Below are positions 32,543 through 39,666 of a stretch of 61,676 nt of DNA, in pieces. Made by a program: the position numbers and the translations under genes. Under the pieces are notes generated by a model, which was given only the letters and a program-made list of their open reading frames with translations, did no database searches and was not told the origin of the DNA. The number at the start of each line of letters is the position of its first letter. Within the stretch, counting starts at the first letter, position 1. The stretch lies in IMG/VR virus record IMGVR_UViG_3300044530_000653, positions 1 to 61,676 of that record, one strand, 5' to 3'. This DNA is from a virus.

Positions 32543-32813
32543 TGTTCTTAATCCTGTCACTGATAGCAAAGGCCAGTTGGTATGTAAGGGCATAGACTTC
32601 TACAAGAGCGTCCATACGACCTTCAGCCCTTGTTCTGTCCATAGATAGCATTGCGTCAGAGTAGCCACCCTCACGCTCTTCTTGTTCGATTTCAAGGTAT
32701 TCTTTCTCAGCCTCGTAAATAAGGTTTTTAAGTTCCCCGTGTAGGATGTCAGTTCCTGACTCTCCCATATCAATCAGTTTCTGCAGTCTTGGTTCTAGTT
32801 GTGTGTTCATCAT
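32535..32813 (-). CDS. Helical hypothetical protein
   Basis: Ninety-two residues, charged and helical (ELKNLIYEAEKEYLEIEQEE). TAGAAT ends 6 nt before the ATG (leaderless), opening a new operon of overlapping small genes. Confidence 0.6.
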   Translation of the reverse strand: MMNTQLEPRLQKLIDMGESGTDILHGELKNLIYEAEKEYLEIEQEEREGGYSDAMLSMDRTRAEGRMDALVEVYALTYQLAFAISDRIKNNE

Positions 32814-32815
32814 AG

Positions 32816-32971
32816 TTATATTCTACCCTCTGCCACTGACAAAAGATGTTTAGTAGCATAGATTTGTCCCTCAATGTCTACCACATGGATAGAGGCAGGG
32901 TTTTCTTCAAGGTCTTGTTCAAGACTAATCAGATGTAGTTTGATGTATTCGATAAATGTGTTTAGGTCCAT
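32816..32971 (-). CDS. Small hypothetical protein
   Basis: Fifty-one residues (DLNTFIEYIKLHLISLEQDL, IHVVDIEGQIYATKHLL). TATAAT ends 6 nt before the ATG. No family recognised. Confidence 0.6.
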   Translation of the reverse strand: MDLNTFIEYIKLHLISLEQDLEENPASIHVVDIEGQIYATKHLLSVAEGRI

Positions 32972-32974
32972 ATA

Positions 32975-33190
32975 TTAATTATACGGGTTGGAGTCAATTT
33001 TTACAACTGTACGGGGTGTGACCTTGCTCACATCTGTAAGGATAGGGGCATTGCCATCTGATTCTGATATTAGGATAACTATTCCATACCCTCCGCAAAT
33101 ACAGGCAGGATCAAGAACCTTATCAGCACAAGCAGTGATTTGAATCAGGGCATCACAATCAGTACATAGATAATCATACTTAGTCCACAT
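32975..33190 (-). CDS. Zinc-ribbon-like protein
   Basis: Seventy-one residues with CTDC and CICGGYG. A single-nucleotide overlap with the upstream stop. Probably zinc binding. Confidence 0.6.
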   Translation of the reverse strand: MWTKYDYLCTDCDALIQITACADKVLDPACICGGYGIVILISESDGNAPILTDVSKVTPRTVVKIDSNPYN

Positions 33191-33348
33191 TAGTCAAAGT
33201 ACCCTTCTGCCCATAGTCCATTAAGAAAGTCTGAGGCGTTGGATAGGTATCTAGCAATAGCAGGGTTCTCGTCCTGGTTTATCATCAATAGGGCAGAGTC
33301 AATGCCATAGGTCATATCATTTAGATCTTGTAGTTCATAGCCTAGCAT
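33190..33348 (-). CDS. Small hypothetical protein
   Basis: Fifty-two residues (GYELQDLNDMTYGIDSALLM, ARYLSNASDFLNGLW). Overlaps both neighbours by 1 nt. No family recognised. Confidence 0.55.
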   Translation of the reverse strand: MLGYELQDLNDMTYGIDSALLMINQDENPAIARYLSNASDFLNGLWAEGYFD

Positions 33349-33500
33349 TACCCTACCTCTATCCCAGCATAAAATGCTATAGTATTTAGTGTAGTATGGA
33401 TATGGCAGTCACAAGCATCTCCACCCATATTTTCTTCAAACTCTAGGTGAGAGTAGTTGCTTTCGTATATTTCATTTATGAGGTCGTCTATAGTATTCAT
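33348..33500 (-). CDS. Small His/Cys protein
   Basis: Fifty residues (NTIDDLINEIYESNYSHLEF, DACDCHIHTTLN). First gene of its operon. TAGAAT lies about 20 nt upstream, with the CRP-like site at 33613 and a tandem repeat behind it. Confidence 0.55.
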   Translation of the reverse strand: MNTIDDLINEIYESNYSHLEFEENMGGDACDCHIHTTLNTIAFYAGIEVG

Positions 33501-33532
33501 GGTTTGGGTCATAGATTAATTCTAGCAGGTTT

Positions 33533-33597
33533 CGGGAAAAAAATCAACTCTTCGTAATTAAATTCCAGGAAAAATATCACTCTATCGTAATTAAGTT
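33533..33597. repeat. Tandem repeat with TCGTAAT
   Basis: Two 31-nt imperfect copies, period 34, run from an A-rich GGGAAAAAAATCA start to TCGTAATTAA. Related copies (GGGGAAAA followed by TCGTAAT) occur at 30713 and 30747 in the origin region. Confidence 0.65.
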
Positions 33598-33612
33598 TTG
33601 ACAAAAATCTCA

Positions 33613-33628
33613 TGTGATATAGATCACA
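33613..33628. promoter_or_regulatory. CRP/GlxR-like palindrome 1
   Basis: TGTGATATAGATCACA is a perfect TGTGA-N6-TCACA site with the central TA preferred by actinobacterial GlxR. It touches the GGGGCGCCCC palindrome (33630-33639) upstream of the gene starting at 33500. Confidence 0.75.
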
Positions 33629-33650
33629 GGGGGCGCCCCATTTTTTCTTG

Positions 33651-33724
33651 CGATCCGTACGGGACTTGAACCCGTGACCTCTACCGTGACAGGGTAGCGA
33701 ACTAACCAACTATTCTAACGGACC
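33651..33724 (-). tRNA. tRNA-Asp (GTC)
   Basis: On the - strand: acceptor GGTCCGT with ACGGATC, anticodon loop CTGTCAC between CTACC and GGTAG, T-stem ACGGG/CCCGT. It lies directly behind a 24-nt hairpin element, possibly transcribed with the DUF932 gene. Confidence 0.93.
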
Positions 33725-33728
33725 ATGT

Positions 33729-33756
33729 GAGCAGTTTTTGCATCCACTTGCTCAGG
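33729..33756 (-). repeat. Conserved 3-prime hairpin element a
   Basis: Read on the - strand: CCTGAGCAAG, a longer variable loop, AAAACTGCTC. The stem is GAGCA/TGCTC. It sits 23 nt past the DUF932 stop and 4 nt before the tRNA-Asp. Confidence 0.8.
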
Positions 33757-33778
33757 TGGCATTTATTTATTTTTTTAT

Positions 33779-34792
33779 TTATGCGTTAGTTAATTCACGC
33801 ACAATTTTTAGTAAGCGATTTTTTTCTGCATTGATAGCAGGGTCAAAACCACTTGCAGATGCAAGGATTGATTCGTTAGAACCACCACGAGCAGAACGGT
33901 GCCAATCTAAACGCTCAGTAAGTGCATTGAAAGCACCCCACGCATTACCAGCAATCATTCCGTTAAACTCGCCTGTGTAGATGTCATTGATAACATCAAC
34001 CTTGTTTTCCCACTTCTTGAAAGCACCCTTAGAATCCTTTTCAGGCTTTGGGTATGCAGCAAGAATGATGTCGTTAAACATCTTAGCAGAAACTTCTTGT
34101 TGAATCATAGCGTTAGCCATGAGGTCAAAAGAATCCATGTACTTATGAGCAAGCCCAAGAGTTTCACGAGCAACGGCAACCTTACCAGATGCTGTCTGTG
34201 TGTGGCGAATCTTGAAAGATTGCTTGACACCATTCTTCTTGCGTGTAGTATTTAGTGCAAGGTTAAGAGTGTTAGCACATACAACACGAACAGGTGTAAT
34301 AGATGCTTGAATAGCGATTGAGCCGTCATGTGATGTGTTGATAAGTAAATAAGTCTTTACCTTATCTGCAACACCGTTAGGGTCTAGAATTGTTTCACGC
34401 TCTAGTGCCAATGCACCGAACACGACACGTCCACCCTTGATTGAGCCAGCCGTTTCCCAACGACCACCACCGTCTAGAATGTTATCACCGAATGAGAATA
34501 AATCTTCATTCTGCATTACATGGTAACGCTCACCAACGACACCAAGAATGTCGGTCTGTGTGTTATCTGTAGGGTTAGTACGCAAAACGTACTGATAGTT
34601 TTTATCACTTGTCAAATGTGATGGGGTTTCCAAATCCTCAAGACGAACATTCCAATTAGAAAGGTTAGCAAGGTCTAACATTTCTTTTGTGGTCTTTTCT
34701 TCTGTGAATACGGTACCCAATCCATGCCAAGCAGGTTCACGGAAAGATGCAAAAGATGCCTTACCGTTTTGTGTTTCTAGGTCATGTGCCAT
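33779..34792 (-). CDS. DUF932 phage/plasmid protein
   Basis: A 337-residue protein. Conserved start AHDLETQNGKASFASFREPAWHGLG, then VVGERYHVMQNEDLFSFGDNI and NTSHDGSIAIQASITPVRVVCANTLNLAL. Matches the DUF932/TIGR03299 family, common in phages and plasmids; biochemical role unknown. Promoter on the - strand: TTGCAT, 17 nt, TATACT, then a leader with AAGGAG. Confidence 0.88.
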   Translation of the reverse strand: MAHDLETQNGKASFASFREPAWHGLGTVFTEEKTTKEMLDLANLSNWNVRLEDLETPSHLTSDKNYQYVLRTNPTDNTQTDILGVVGERYHVMQNEDLFSFGDNILDGGGRWETAGSIKGGRVVFGALALERETILDPNGVADKVKTYLLINTSHDGSIAIQASITPVRVVCANTLNLALNTTRKKNGVKQSFKIRHTQTASGKVAVARETLGLAHKYMDSFDLMANAMIQQEVSAKMFNDIILAAYPKPEKDSKGAFKKWENKVDVINDIYTGEFNGMIAGNAWGAFNALTERLDWHRSARGGSNESILASASGFDPAINAEKNRLLKIVRELTNA

Positions 34793-34909
34793 GAGTTTTC
34801 TCCTTTTTGTTGTTGAGATTTAAGTATAACAGGACGGACTGACAAATGCAAATCGGGATAGTTAATCATGGACAAATCGGACATTTTGTAAAAGATCACC
34901 CCTAAGCAT

Positions 34910-34982
34910 CGGCGTGTCGACTTGACAGGGGGCGCCCCAAAATTTTGAGGGAAGAGAGGAGCAGTTTTAAAACATGCTCAGG
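34910..34982. promoter_or_regulatory. Inter-operon module: GACACGCC box, GGCGCC box and hairpin b
   Basis: GACACGCCG (- strand, 34910-34918), the palindrome GGGGCGCCCC (34930-34939) and hairpin b (34959-34982, read CCTGAGCATG ... AAAACTGCTC on -) occur together between the coiled-coil gene and DUF932. Confidence 0.6.
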
Positions 34983-35000
34983 TTTATTAGTAGCCCCCTA

Positions 35001-35417
35001 CTAAATTTCTATACGGTCAACACTGGATGATAAGTAAGTTACTTCTTCACCATATGAGACTGAATCAAAATCAATATCATGAATTGCATTTTGTGCAGAT
35101 TCTTCATCACGAGCATTAACTGTAATTGAATATTGAACTGTAACTTCTAGTTCAAATTCTTTTGACAATTCGAATCCGCAAATGTCTGCAATTTCTTGTG
35201 CAGTAGACTCATCGATTGTTCCGTGCTCCATTGCTTCCAAGGTCCACTCTTGCATTTCGTTTTGCATACGTGAACGCTCTGCAGCCTCGCCATATGAACG
35301 TTGGGTTACCTTTTGAATGTGCTCTTCAAGTTGCTGAATGCGTTCTTTGTTTTGCACAAGAGTGGTTTCTAAAAACTCTCGTGTCATGTAGTGATTGTCG
35401 ATTACTGGCTGGTCCAT
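35001..35417 (-). CDS. Coiled-coil protein
   Basis: A 138-residue protein: an N-terminal coiled coil (LVQNKERIQQLEEHIQKV), acidic middle, C-terminal beta part (FELEVTVQYSITVNA). No family recognised. Hairpin b follows its stop by 18 nt. Confidence 0.6.
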   Translation of the reverse strand: MDQPVIDNHYMTREFLETTLVQNKERIQQLEEHIQKVTQRSYGEAAERSRMQNEMQEWTLEAMEHGTIDESTAQEIADICGFELSKEFELEVTVQYSITVNARDEESAQNAIHDIDFDSVSYGEEVTYLSSSVDRIEI

Positions 35418-35492
35418 GGGGGCCTCTTTCTGTTAGTTGGTTTACATTAATTGTACTGGGTGCCACTGACAATTGTCAAGGGCCCTTGCGGG

Positions 35493-35653
35493 GAGCAGTT
35501 TTGATACATACTCAGGTAGTTACACTTCTTGCAGTTGGTGTGAACTGGCTCTATAGTATTTCTATGATCGCCCTAATTAGCCTGGCGAACCATACACCCA
35601 GGGAACCTACGGAGCACAGGGTATAAGGTGAGCAGTTTAGCGACATACTCAGG
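35493..35653 (-). repeat. Two hairpin elements c and d with spacer
   Basis: Hairpins at 35493-35516 and 35630-35653, both read CCTGAGTATG ... AAACTGCTC on the - strand, bracket 113 nt without an ORF. GAGTA/TGCTC keeps pairing through G-U. The region 35418-35706 holds no gene; it may encode a small - strand RNA starting after the coiled-coil gene at 35707. Confidence 0.7.
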
Positions 35654-35706
35654 TCGTTTCCACTCTATTTATTTATACACGCATTTCTGTGGTCGTGTTG
35701 ATTTAT

Positions 35707-36129
35707 TTAGAGATAACGAGCAACGGCATTGTAAGTGCTGGTGCTAACTACTTCCTCGTCCGTCATCTTTAGGATACGGATTGCGTTTGATAGTTCCTCT
35801 TTCATCTCATTGTATGAGTGTCGGTGTAGAACTTCGTAGTCCTTCTCAGGCTCTTTAGGCAAATCCTTATCTGAAACTGTTAGGTCGAAGTCAATGTTTA
35901 ATTGGTTATTCCAATTACGATAGTTGGTGCGTAGGTTTTCTGCCTTCTTGATGTTTGCTACGGCATAGTCAAAAAGTTCCTTTTTCCACTTATCGTATTG
36001 CTTCTGATACTTTGCCTCGTTTGCTTCTTGATTAGTCCAATCAAGTTCTAACTTTGCTAGACGAGTTTCTAGTGCCTTGATTACCTTTGGTGTTGCTATC
36101 TTTACTGAGATTGCTTTTTGTCGTGCCAT
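35707..36129 (-). CDS. Basic coiled-coil protein
   Basis: A 140-residue protein, largely helical and charged (KALETRLAKLELDWTNQEAN, QKQYDKWKKELFDYAVANIK). RBS AAAGGAA. Function unknown. Confidence 0.6.
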   Translation of the reverse strand: MARQKAISVKIATPKVIKALETRLAKLELDWTNQEANEAKYQKQYDKWKKELFDYAVANIKKAENLRTNYRNWNNQLNIDFDLTVSDKDLPKEPEKDYEVLHRHSYNEMKEELSNAIRILKMTDEEVVSTSTYNAVARYL

Positions 36130-36165
36130 TGGGTCTGTTCCTTTTCTGTTAGTTGGGGGGTGGTT

Positions 36166-36189
36166 GAGCAGTTTTTATTCATACTCAGG
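36166..36189 (-). repeat. Conserved 3-prime hairpin element e
   Basis: Read on the - strand: CCTGAGTATG ... AAAACTGCTC, 14 nt past the stop of the gene at 36204. Same 24-nt length as b, c, d and f. Confidence 0.8.
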
Positions 36190-36203
36190 AATTAGTAATT
36201 AGA

Positions 36204-36371
36204 TTACTTAGCCGTCCAAGTTGTGTAACGAACTGAACCATTTACATCTAACTTAACACGAACTGATTGTCCGTTTGGGTTAGGTGTGATTTCTGTGATT
36301 GTTCCTGTTACCTTTGACTTCTGTGTTGTGTAGAGGTCTCCGACTTTGTATGTTGCTGTTGCTACTGACAT
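36204..36371 (-). CDS. Small beta protein (GDLxTT family, copy 1)
   Basis: Fifty-five residues: ATYKVGDLYTTQKSKVTGTI, then PNGQSVRVKLDVNGSVRYT. Paralogous to the gene at 36475. A small beta barrel (SH3/KOW-like) that could bind nucleic acid. RBS AAAGGAAA. Confidence 0.65.
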   Translation of the reverse strand: MSVATATYKVGDLYTTQKSKVTGTITEITPNPNGQSVRVKLDVNGSVRYTTWTAK

Positions 36372-36474
36372 TGTATTTCCTTTTCTGTTAGAGGGTTGTT
36401 TTCGTTATACCTAAGTATAACATTTTGCCTGTAAAAATGTCAAATCGAAATCTGACATTTCTCACATTTTGAGA

Positions 36475-36645
36475 TTACTTAGATGTCTTGACCATAGCCA
36501 GACGGCGTGAGCCATTTGCTAGGACGAGTGAAACTCTAGTAACCTTATTAGACATTGGCTCGAAACCTGCGATACGACCTGTAACGCCTGTTTTGCTTGT
36601 TGTGAACAAGTCACCAATTTGGTATGTGTATCCGTGTAGTGTCAT
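36475..36645 (-). CDS. Small beta protein (GDLxTT family, copy 2)
   Basis: Fifty-six residues: GYTYQIGDLFTTSKTGVTGRI, NKVTRVSLVLANGSRR. I chose ATG 36645 because of GAAAGG upstream and alignment with copy 1; a longer N-terminus lies over the promoter (TATACT near 36685). Confidence 0.65.
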   Translation of the reverse strand: MTLHGYTYQIGDLFTTSKTGVTGRIAGFEPMSNKVTRVSLVLANGSRRLAMVKTSK

Positions 36646-36825
36646 TTGGGTCTTGCCTTTCGTTGTGGGGGTTAATTGCTTATAGTATAATTTTAGCAGA
36701 AAAATGTCATAAATACAAATCTTAGTGACATTTTTTAGTGTGTCCTTAATCACATTTTTTATGCGTGTCGTGACTTGACAAATGACTGGTCAGGGGGCGC
36801 CCTGCATTTTTGGCAGGGGATTTAT

Positions 36826-36897
36826 TTAAATACCAGAACTACCACTAATAGACAATAAAACTATTAACATCATTAGTAAATAGAACCAAGGACTCAT
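36826..36897 (-). CDS. Tiny membrane peptide
   Basis: Twenty-three residues, almost wholly hydrophobic (SPWFYLLMMLIVLLSISG). It starts next to the GP88 stop. Too short to be sure. Confidence 0.35.
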   Translation of the reverse strand: MSPWFYLLMMLIVLLSISGSSGI

Positions 36898-37623
36898 TTA
36901 CTTTTTACTCGCACTAAATATGATATCACTCTTAGAGTATACACACAATGAGCAAGAAACGCAAGCCGAGCCCTGCTTAGAAATAAGTGGAATCTGTTTA
37001 TTATTTTCAGGACACTTAGCACCAGGTCTATTTGTTAATTCTTTCATGTCAGCCTGGCCAATAGCAAAATTCTTAGCAAGGTATGCAAGACGAATGCCAT
37101 GATCGGTTTTAAGTCCAATACCAATAGACTTATTCTCACTGTCTGTTGAATAGTATAGTGATAGATTATCAATATTTTTAAGCATTACGGCTGCAGACTT
37201 AACACGTGTATATACCCAGAATTGAATATCAGGATTGTTAAGGATGACATGCTTCCATGCGAATGTATAAGTATCATTAAAGAAATCTCCGTCCCAGTGA
37301 ATGCGGAAGAGTAGGGGTGCGTCTTTCTTTACACAGTCTGCACGAAAATCGTTAATCATATCAGTTAACAATTCTTCTATAGTATCATGGTCTGCGTCTT
37401 TGACTAGGTCCCAATTGTGTAGTAGGTTAGCCTTTACTCCTTTGAAGAGTTTTTCAAGTTTTCCTGCATAGCAAACGCTTTCACAAACACTAGTGGCACC
37501 AGGGCACGAGAAAGCCTTTCCAGCAGGTAGTCCAAATGTGTTAGCGATTGTTGCGGTTTTTCCATTAGGTGAGACGGCATTAGCGACCTTTCTGTCAAAT
37601 GATCTTTTTAGTTTAGTAGTCAA
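36898..37623 (-). CDS. GP88-like phage protein
   Basis: A 241-residue protein. GLPAGKAFSCPGATSVCESVCYAGKLEK near the N-terminus, LLFRIHWDGDFFNDTYTFAW in the middle and CPENNKQIPL ... CVSCSLC at the end match the Gp88 family of actinobacteriophages. The Cys clusters could bind metal or Fe-S. Role unknown. Confidence 0.75.
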   Translation of the reverse strand: MTTKLKRSFDRKVANAVSPNGKTATIANTFGLPAGKAFSCPGATSVCESVCYAGKLEKLFKGVKANLLHNWDLVKDADHDTIEELLTDMINDFRADCVKKDAPLLFRIHWDGDFFNDTYTFAWKHVILNNPDIQFWVYTRVKSAAVMLKNIDNLSLYYSTDSENKSIGIGLKTDHGIRLAYLAKNFAIGQADMKELTNRPGAKCPENNKQIPLISKQGSACVSCSLCVYSKSDIIFSASKK

Positions 37624-37780
37624 GGCCTAGGCTCATTTCTAGTGCGATGTCTTCGTTATAGGTTGCAGACATTTCTTCAAGCAAGCAATGTGTGCACTTA
37701 TCTTCATAGTCATCAACGGCATTTTCTTTGCATGAAGGGCAGGTTGTTGCGTAGTACTCATCTAGTGCGTAGTCGTTCAT
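37613..37780 (-). CDS. Small zinc-ribbon protein
   Basis: Fifty-five residues with CPSC and CTHC (NDYALDEYYATTCPSCKEN). GGAGACCCCC precedes the ATG at 37780. Overlaps GP88 by 11 nt. Confidence 0.6.
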   Translation of the reverse strand: MNDYALDEYYATTCPSCKENAVDDYEDKCTHCLLEEMSATYNEDIALEMSLGLDY

Positions 37781-37926
37781 AGGGGGTCTCCTTTGTATTT
37801 CTTTAATTGTATCATTTCGGACTGACATTTCCTACGGTTATAGGATTTCTTTGAAGGCACGGCTGAGGCAGCATTAGAACGCCTTAGTTCCATGAGTCTG
37901 CGTAATTCTTCAGGTGTTTTCTTCAT
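37777..37926 (-). CDS. Small basic protein
   Basis: Forty-nine residues (KKTPEELRRLMELRRSNAAS, KKSYNRRKCQSEM). Leaderless: TTGACA, 18 nt, TAAGAT, 6 nt, ATG. The CRP-like site at 37973 is centred about 54 bp upstream of the predicted start. Confidence 0.6.
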   Translation of the reverse strand: MKKTPEELRRLMELRRSNAASAVPSKKSYNRRKCQSEMIQLKKYKGDPL

Positions 37927-37972
37927 AAGTTAATCTTAGCAGACTTAGGGTAAAAATGTCAAATCTTGATCG

Positions 37973-37988
37973 TGTGATTAAAATCACA
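37973..37988. promoter_or_regulatory. CRP/GlxR-like palindrome 2
   Basis: TGTGATTAAAATCACA, a perfect TGTGA-N6-TCACA site next to the -35 of the promoter of the gene at 37926, a typical activator position. Confidence 0.75.
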
Positions 37989-38021
37989 AAAAAATTTTCC
38001 CAGCCAAAAATTCTGGGAAAA
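37989..38021 (-). terminator. Intrinsic terminator (- strand)
   Basis: TTTTCCCAG (37995-38003) and CTGGGAAAA (38013-38021) form a 9-bp stem; on the - strand a T-run follows. It closes the operon that ends at 38142. Confidence 0.75.
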
Positions 38022-38075
38022 AAAATGCTCCTTCTTAAAGAAATTATATATAGGTTACTCGTGAGTAGATTGAAG

Positions 38076-38095
38076 TTATCCACAGGTTATCCCCA
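38076..38095 (+). promoter_or_regulatory. DnaA-box pair
   Basis: TTATCCACA (38076-38084) and TTATCCCCA (38087-38095). A further perfect box lies on the - strand at 39583-39591. They may be secondary DnaA sites or regulatory boxes. Confidence 0.55.
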
Positions 38096-38141
38096 GACAC
38101 ACCCGAACGGGGCGCCCATTTTTTTTCAGGGAATTTATTTA

Positions 38142-38387
38142 TTAATCGTCATCATCTTCAATAAAAACATAAAACGGAATTGTATCAGTGTAACTATACA
38201 ACACAACTTCTTTTTCACCAAACTCGTTTTGAGTTTCTACTGAATAGTTATCTCCTGTTGAATCACTTTCTAAATAAATAACTTCAACAATGTCATCATT
38301 AACTTTTATTAAATCGCCAATCATTAACTGGCTTGGTGTTAGATCATCAGCGTGTATTAAATCCATAGCAATCATTGTATCAGACAT
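38142..38387 (-). CDS. Acidic small protein
   Basis: Eighty-one residues (LIHADDLTPSQLMIGDLIKV, then a beta region and FIEDDDD). The LMIGDLIKV segment resembles the GDL proteins at 36204/36475. Overall strongly acidic. Confidence 0.6.
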   Translation of the reverse strand: MSDTMIAMDLIHADDLTPSQLMIGDLIKVNDDIVEVIYLESDSTGDNYSVETQNEFGEKEVVLYSYTDTIPFYVFIEDDDD

Positions 38388-38666
38388 TTACTCTTCCTCA
38401 TCTACTGGGTCAATGAACCATGATAAGTGGTGTTGGTCTACAATAGCATGAGCAGGGGCATGGCTCATACCCTTATAGAATACGCCTTCAGGCATAGCAA
38501 TAAATCGGTCATAGTCCTCATCATAGTATGCGTCAATAGCGTCAATACAAGGCTGAACCATGCTTAGTGGTACGGGTGGATAGTGATTACCTTGTAAGTG
38601 ATACGCTATCTGCGTTTCTAAATCTAATACGCTATCTGCTAATCCAATTGCTGTTACGCTTCCCAT
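38388..38666 (-). CDS. Hypothetical protein
   Basis: Ninety-two residues (MVQPCIDAIDAYYDEDYDRF, SHAPAHAIVDQHHLSWFID). Follows the upstream gene with a 1-nt overlap. No family recognised. Confidence 0.55.
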   Translation of the reverse strand: MGSVTAIGLADSVLDLETQIAYHLQGNHYPPVPLSMVQPCIDAIDAYYDEDYDRFIAMPEGVFYKGMSHAPAHAIVDQHHLSWFIDPVDEEE

Positions 38667-38884
38667 TATCGTGTTACCACCATTCCTGTTGTGTAGAAAG
38701 TTTTTGTGTGTAACTTACCTGAAGGTTCAGATAAATTAACTACTCTGTATTCCTTAGCGTCACCATAGTCAATAAAACTATTAAAGACATTTACTGCGTC
38801 AAGGGCATTAGAATAGCGTCCAACCCAAAGTGTATTGGTATCACTATCGTTGGTGCTAGTTACTGAGTATAGGTATTCGTTCAT
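38666..38884 (-). CDS. Hypothetical protein
   Basis: Seventy-two residues (NEYLYSVTSTNDSDTNTLWV, NALDAVNVFNSFIDYGDAKE). Overlaps both neighbours by 1 nt. No family recognised. Confidence 0.55.
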   Translation of the reverse strand: MNEYLYSVTSTNDSDTNTLWVGRYSNALDAVNVFNSFIDYGDAKEYRVVNLSEPSGKLHTKTFYTTGMVVTR

Positions 38885-39036
38885 TAGTTATTCTCCTTAG
38901 TGATAAATAATTGGTGTGGATTACAATCGCAAGACTCTGTATCAAAGTCCTCTCCCTGTGCCCAAAATTGCCAACCCTGCCCGTAGCATTGTTCGCAATT
39001 CTCAATTTCTGTGTATAGTGTTTTCATCTTAGCCAT
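38884..39036 (-). CDS. Small Cys-rich protein
   Basis: Fifty residues with CEQCYGQGW and CDCNPHQ, a likely zinc site. Overlaps both neighbours by 1 nt. Confidence 0.55.
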   Translation of the reverse strand: MAKMKTLYTEIENCEQCYGQGWQFWAQGEDFDTESCDCNPHQLFITKENN

Positions 39037-39158
39037 TAGATAGCCCCTTCCTGAAATAAACCTATTTCTAGGTCTAGCAATTCTTTATCTGTTGCCTGAG
39101 ACAAGTCTATCCAACCTGCCCCCTCATTGTCAATTCTAAAAATCTCTATGTATCCCAT
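39036..39158 (-). CDS. Tiny acidic protein
   Basis: Forty residues (GYIEIFRIDNEGAGWIDLSQ, TDKELLDLEIGL). GGAG upstream. No family recognised. Confidence 0.5.
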   Translation of the reverse strand: MGYIEIFRIDNEGAGWIDLSQATDKELLDLEIGLFQEGAI

Positions 39159-39160
39159 TA

Positions 39161-39370
39161 CTAGTCTCCAATTCTTACTGCTAGGACACGATAAGTATCC
39201 TTTAAGTTAAGTGGTGCTGAGTAGTGGGGACGAACCTGAACAAGATAACTTTCGCAACCCTCATACCATACATCAGACTTTTCGGCTGAGATAATTTCTC
39301 CCTTTAGTGTGCGAGAGTGATAAGTTTTTCCTACAAGTAGGTTTTCTATTGTATAGACATTTGCTGACAT
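39161..39370 (-). CDS. Small protein, first gene of operon
   Basis: Sixty-nine residues (NVYTIENLLVGKTYHSRTLK, YLVQVRPHYSAPLNL). Its VGKTYHS segment faintly resembles the GDLxTT family. Promoter with TAGAAT near 39401-39406 and a leader containing AAAGAGG. Confidence 0.55.
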   Translation of the reverse strand: MSANVYTIENLLVGKTYHSRTLKGEIISAEKSDVWYEGCESYLVQVRPHYSAPLNLKDTYRVLAVRIGD

Positions 39371-39434
39371 TTGCCAACCTCTTTCTTTTTGTTGATAATT
39401 CTATCCTACCATAGGGGTCTGACATTTTCGGTTA

Positions 39435-39658
39435 GACACGCCGTAAGCGAATAGACTTTCTTTTATTTATTTTTTCTTACTATGTAAGTCTAGCCTATTA
39501 GACATAAATTATCAAGTTACTAGGGAGTAAGTCCAAATAGTGAGACGCTCAAGCCATGTGATAAAACTCACACAAGCAGGCCTGTGGATAACTTTGTGGA
39601 CGACACGCCCGAACGGGGCGCCCCAAAAAATTGGGAGCAGTTTTAGATCTTGCTCAGG
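39435..39658. promoter_or_regulatory. Inter-operon module: two GACACGCC boxes, CRP site 3, DnaA box, GGCGCC, hairpin f
   Basis: The gene-free stretch 39371-39666 holds GACACGCCG (39435), the perfect CRP/GlxR-like palindrome TGTGATAAAACTCACA (39557-39572), a - strand DnaA box (39583), GACACGCC (39602), GGGGCGCCCC near 39615 and hairpin f (39635-39658, - strand CCTGAGCAAG ... AAAACTGCTC). Confidence 0.65.
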
Positions 39659-39666
39659 ATTTTTTA

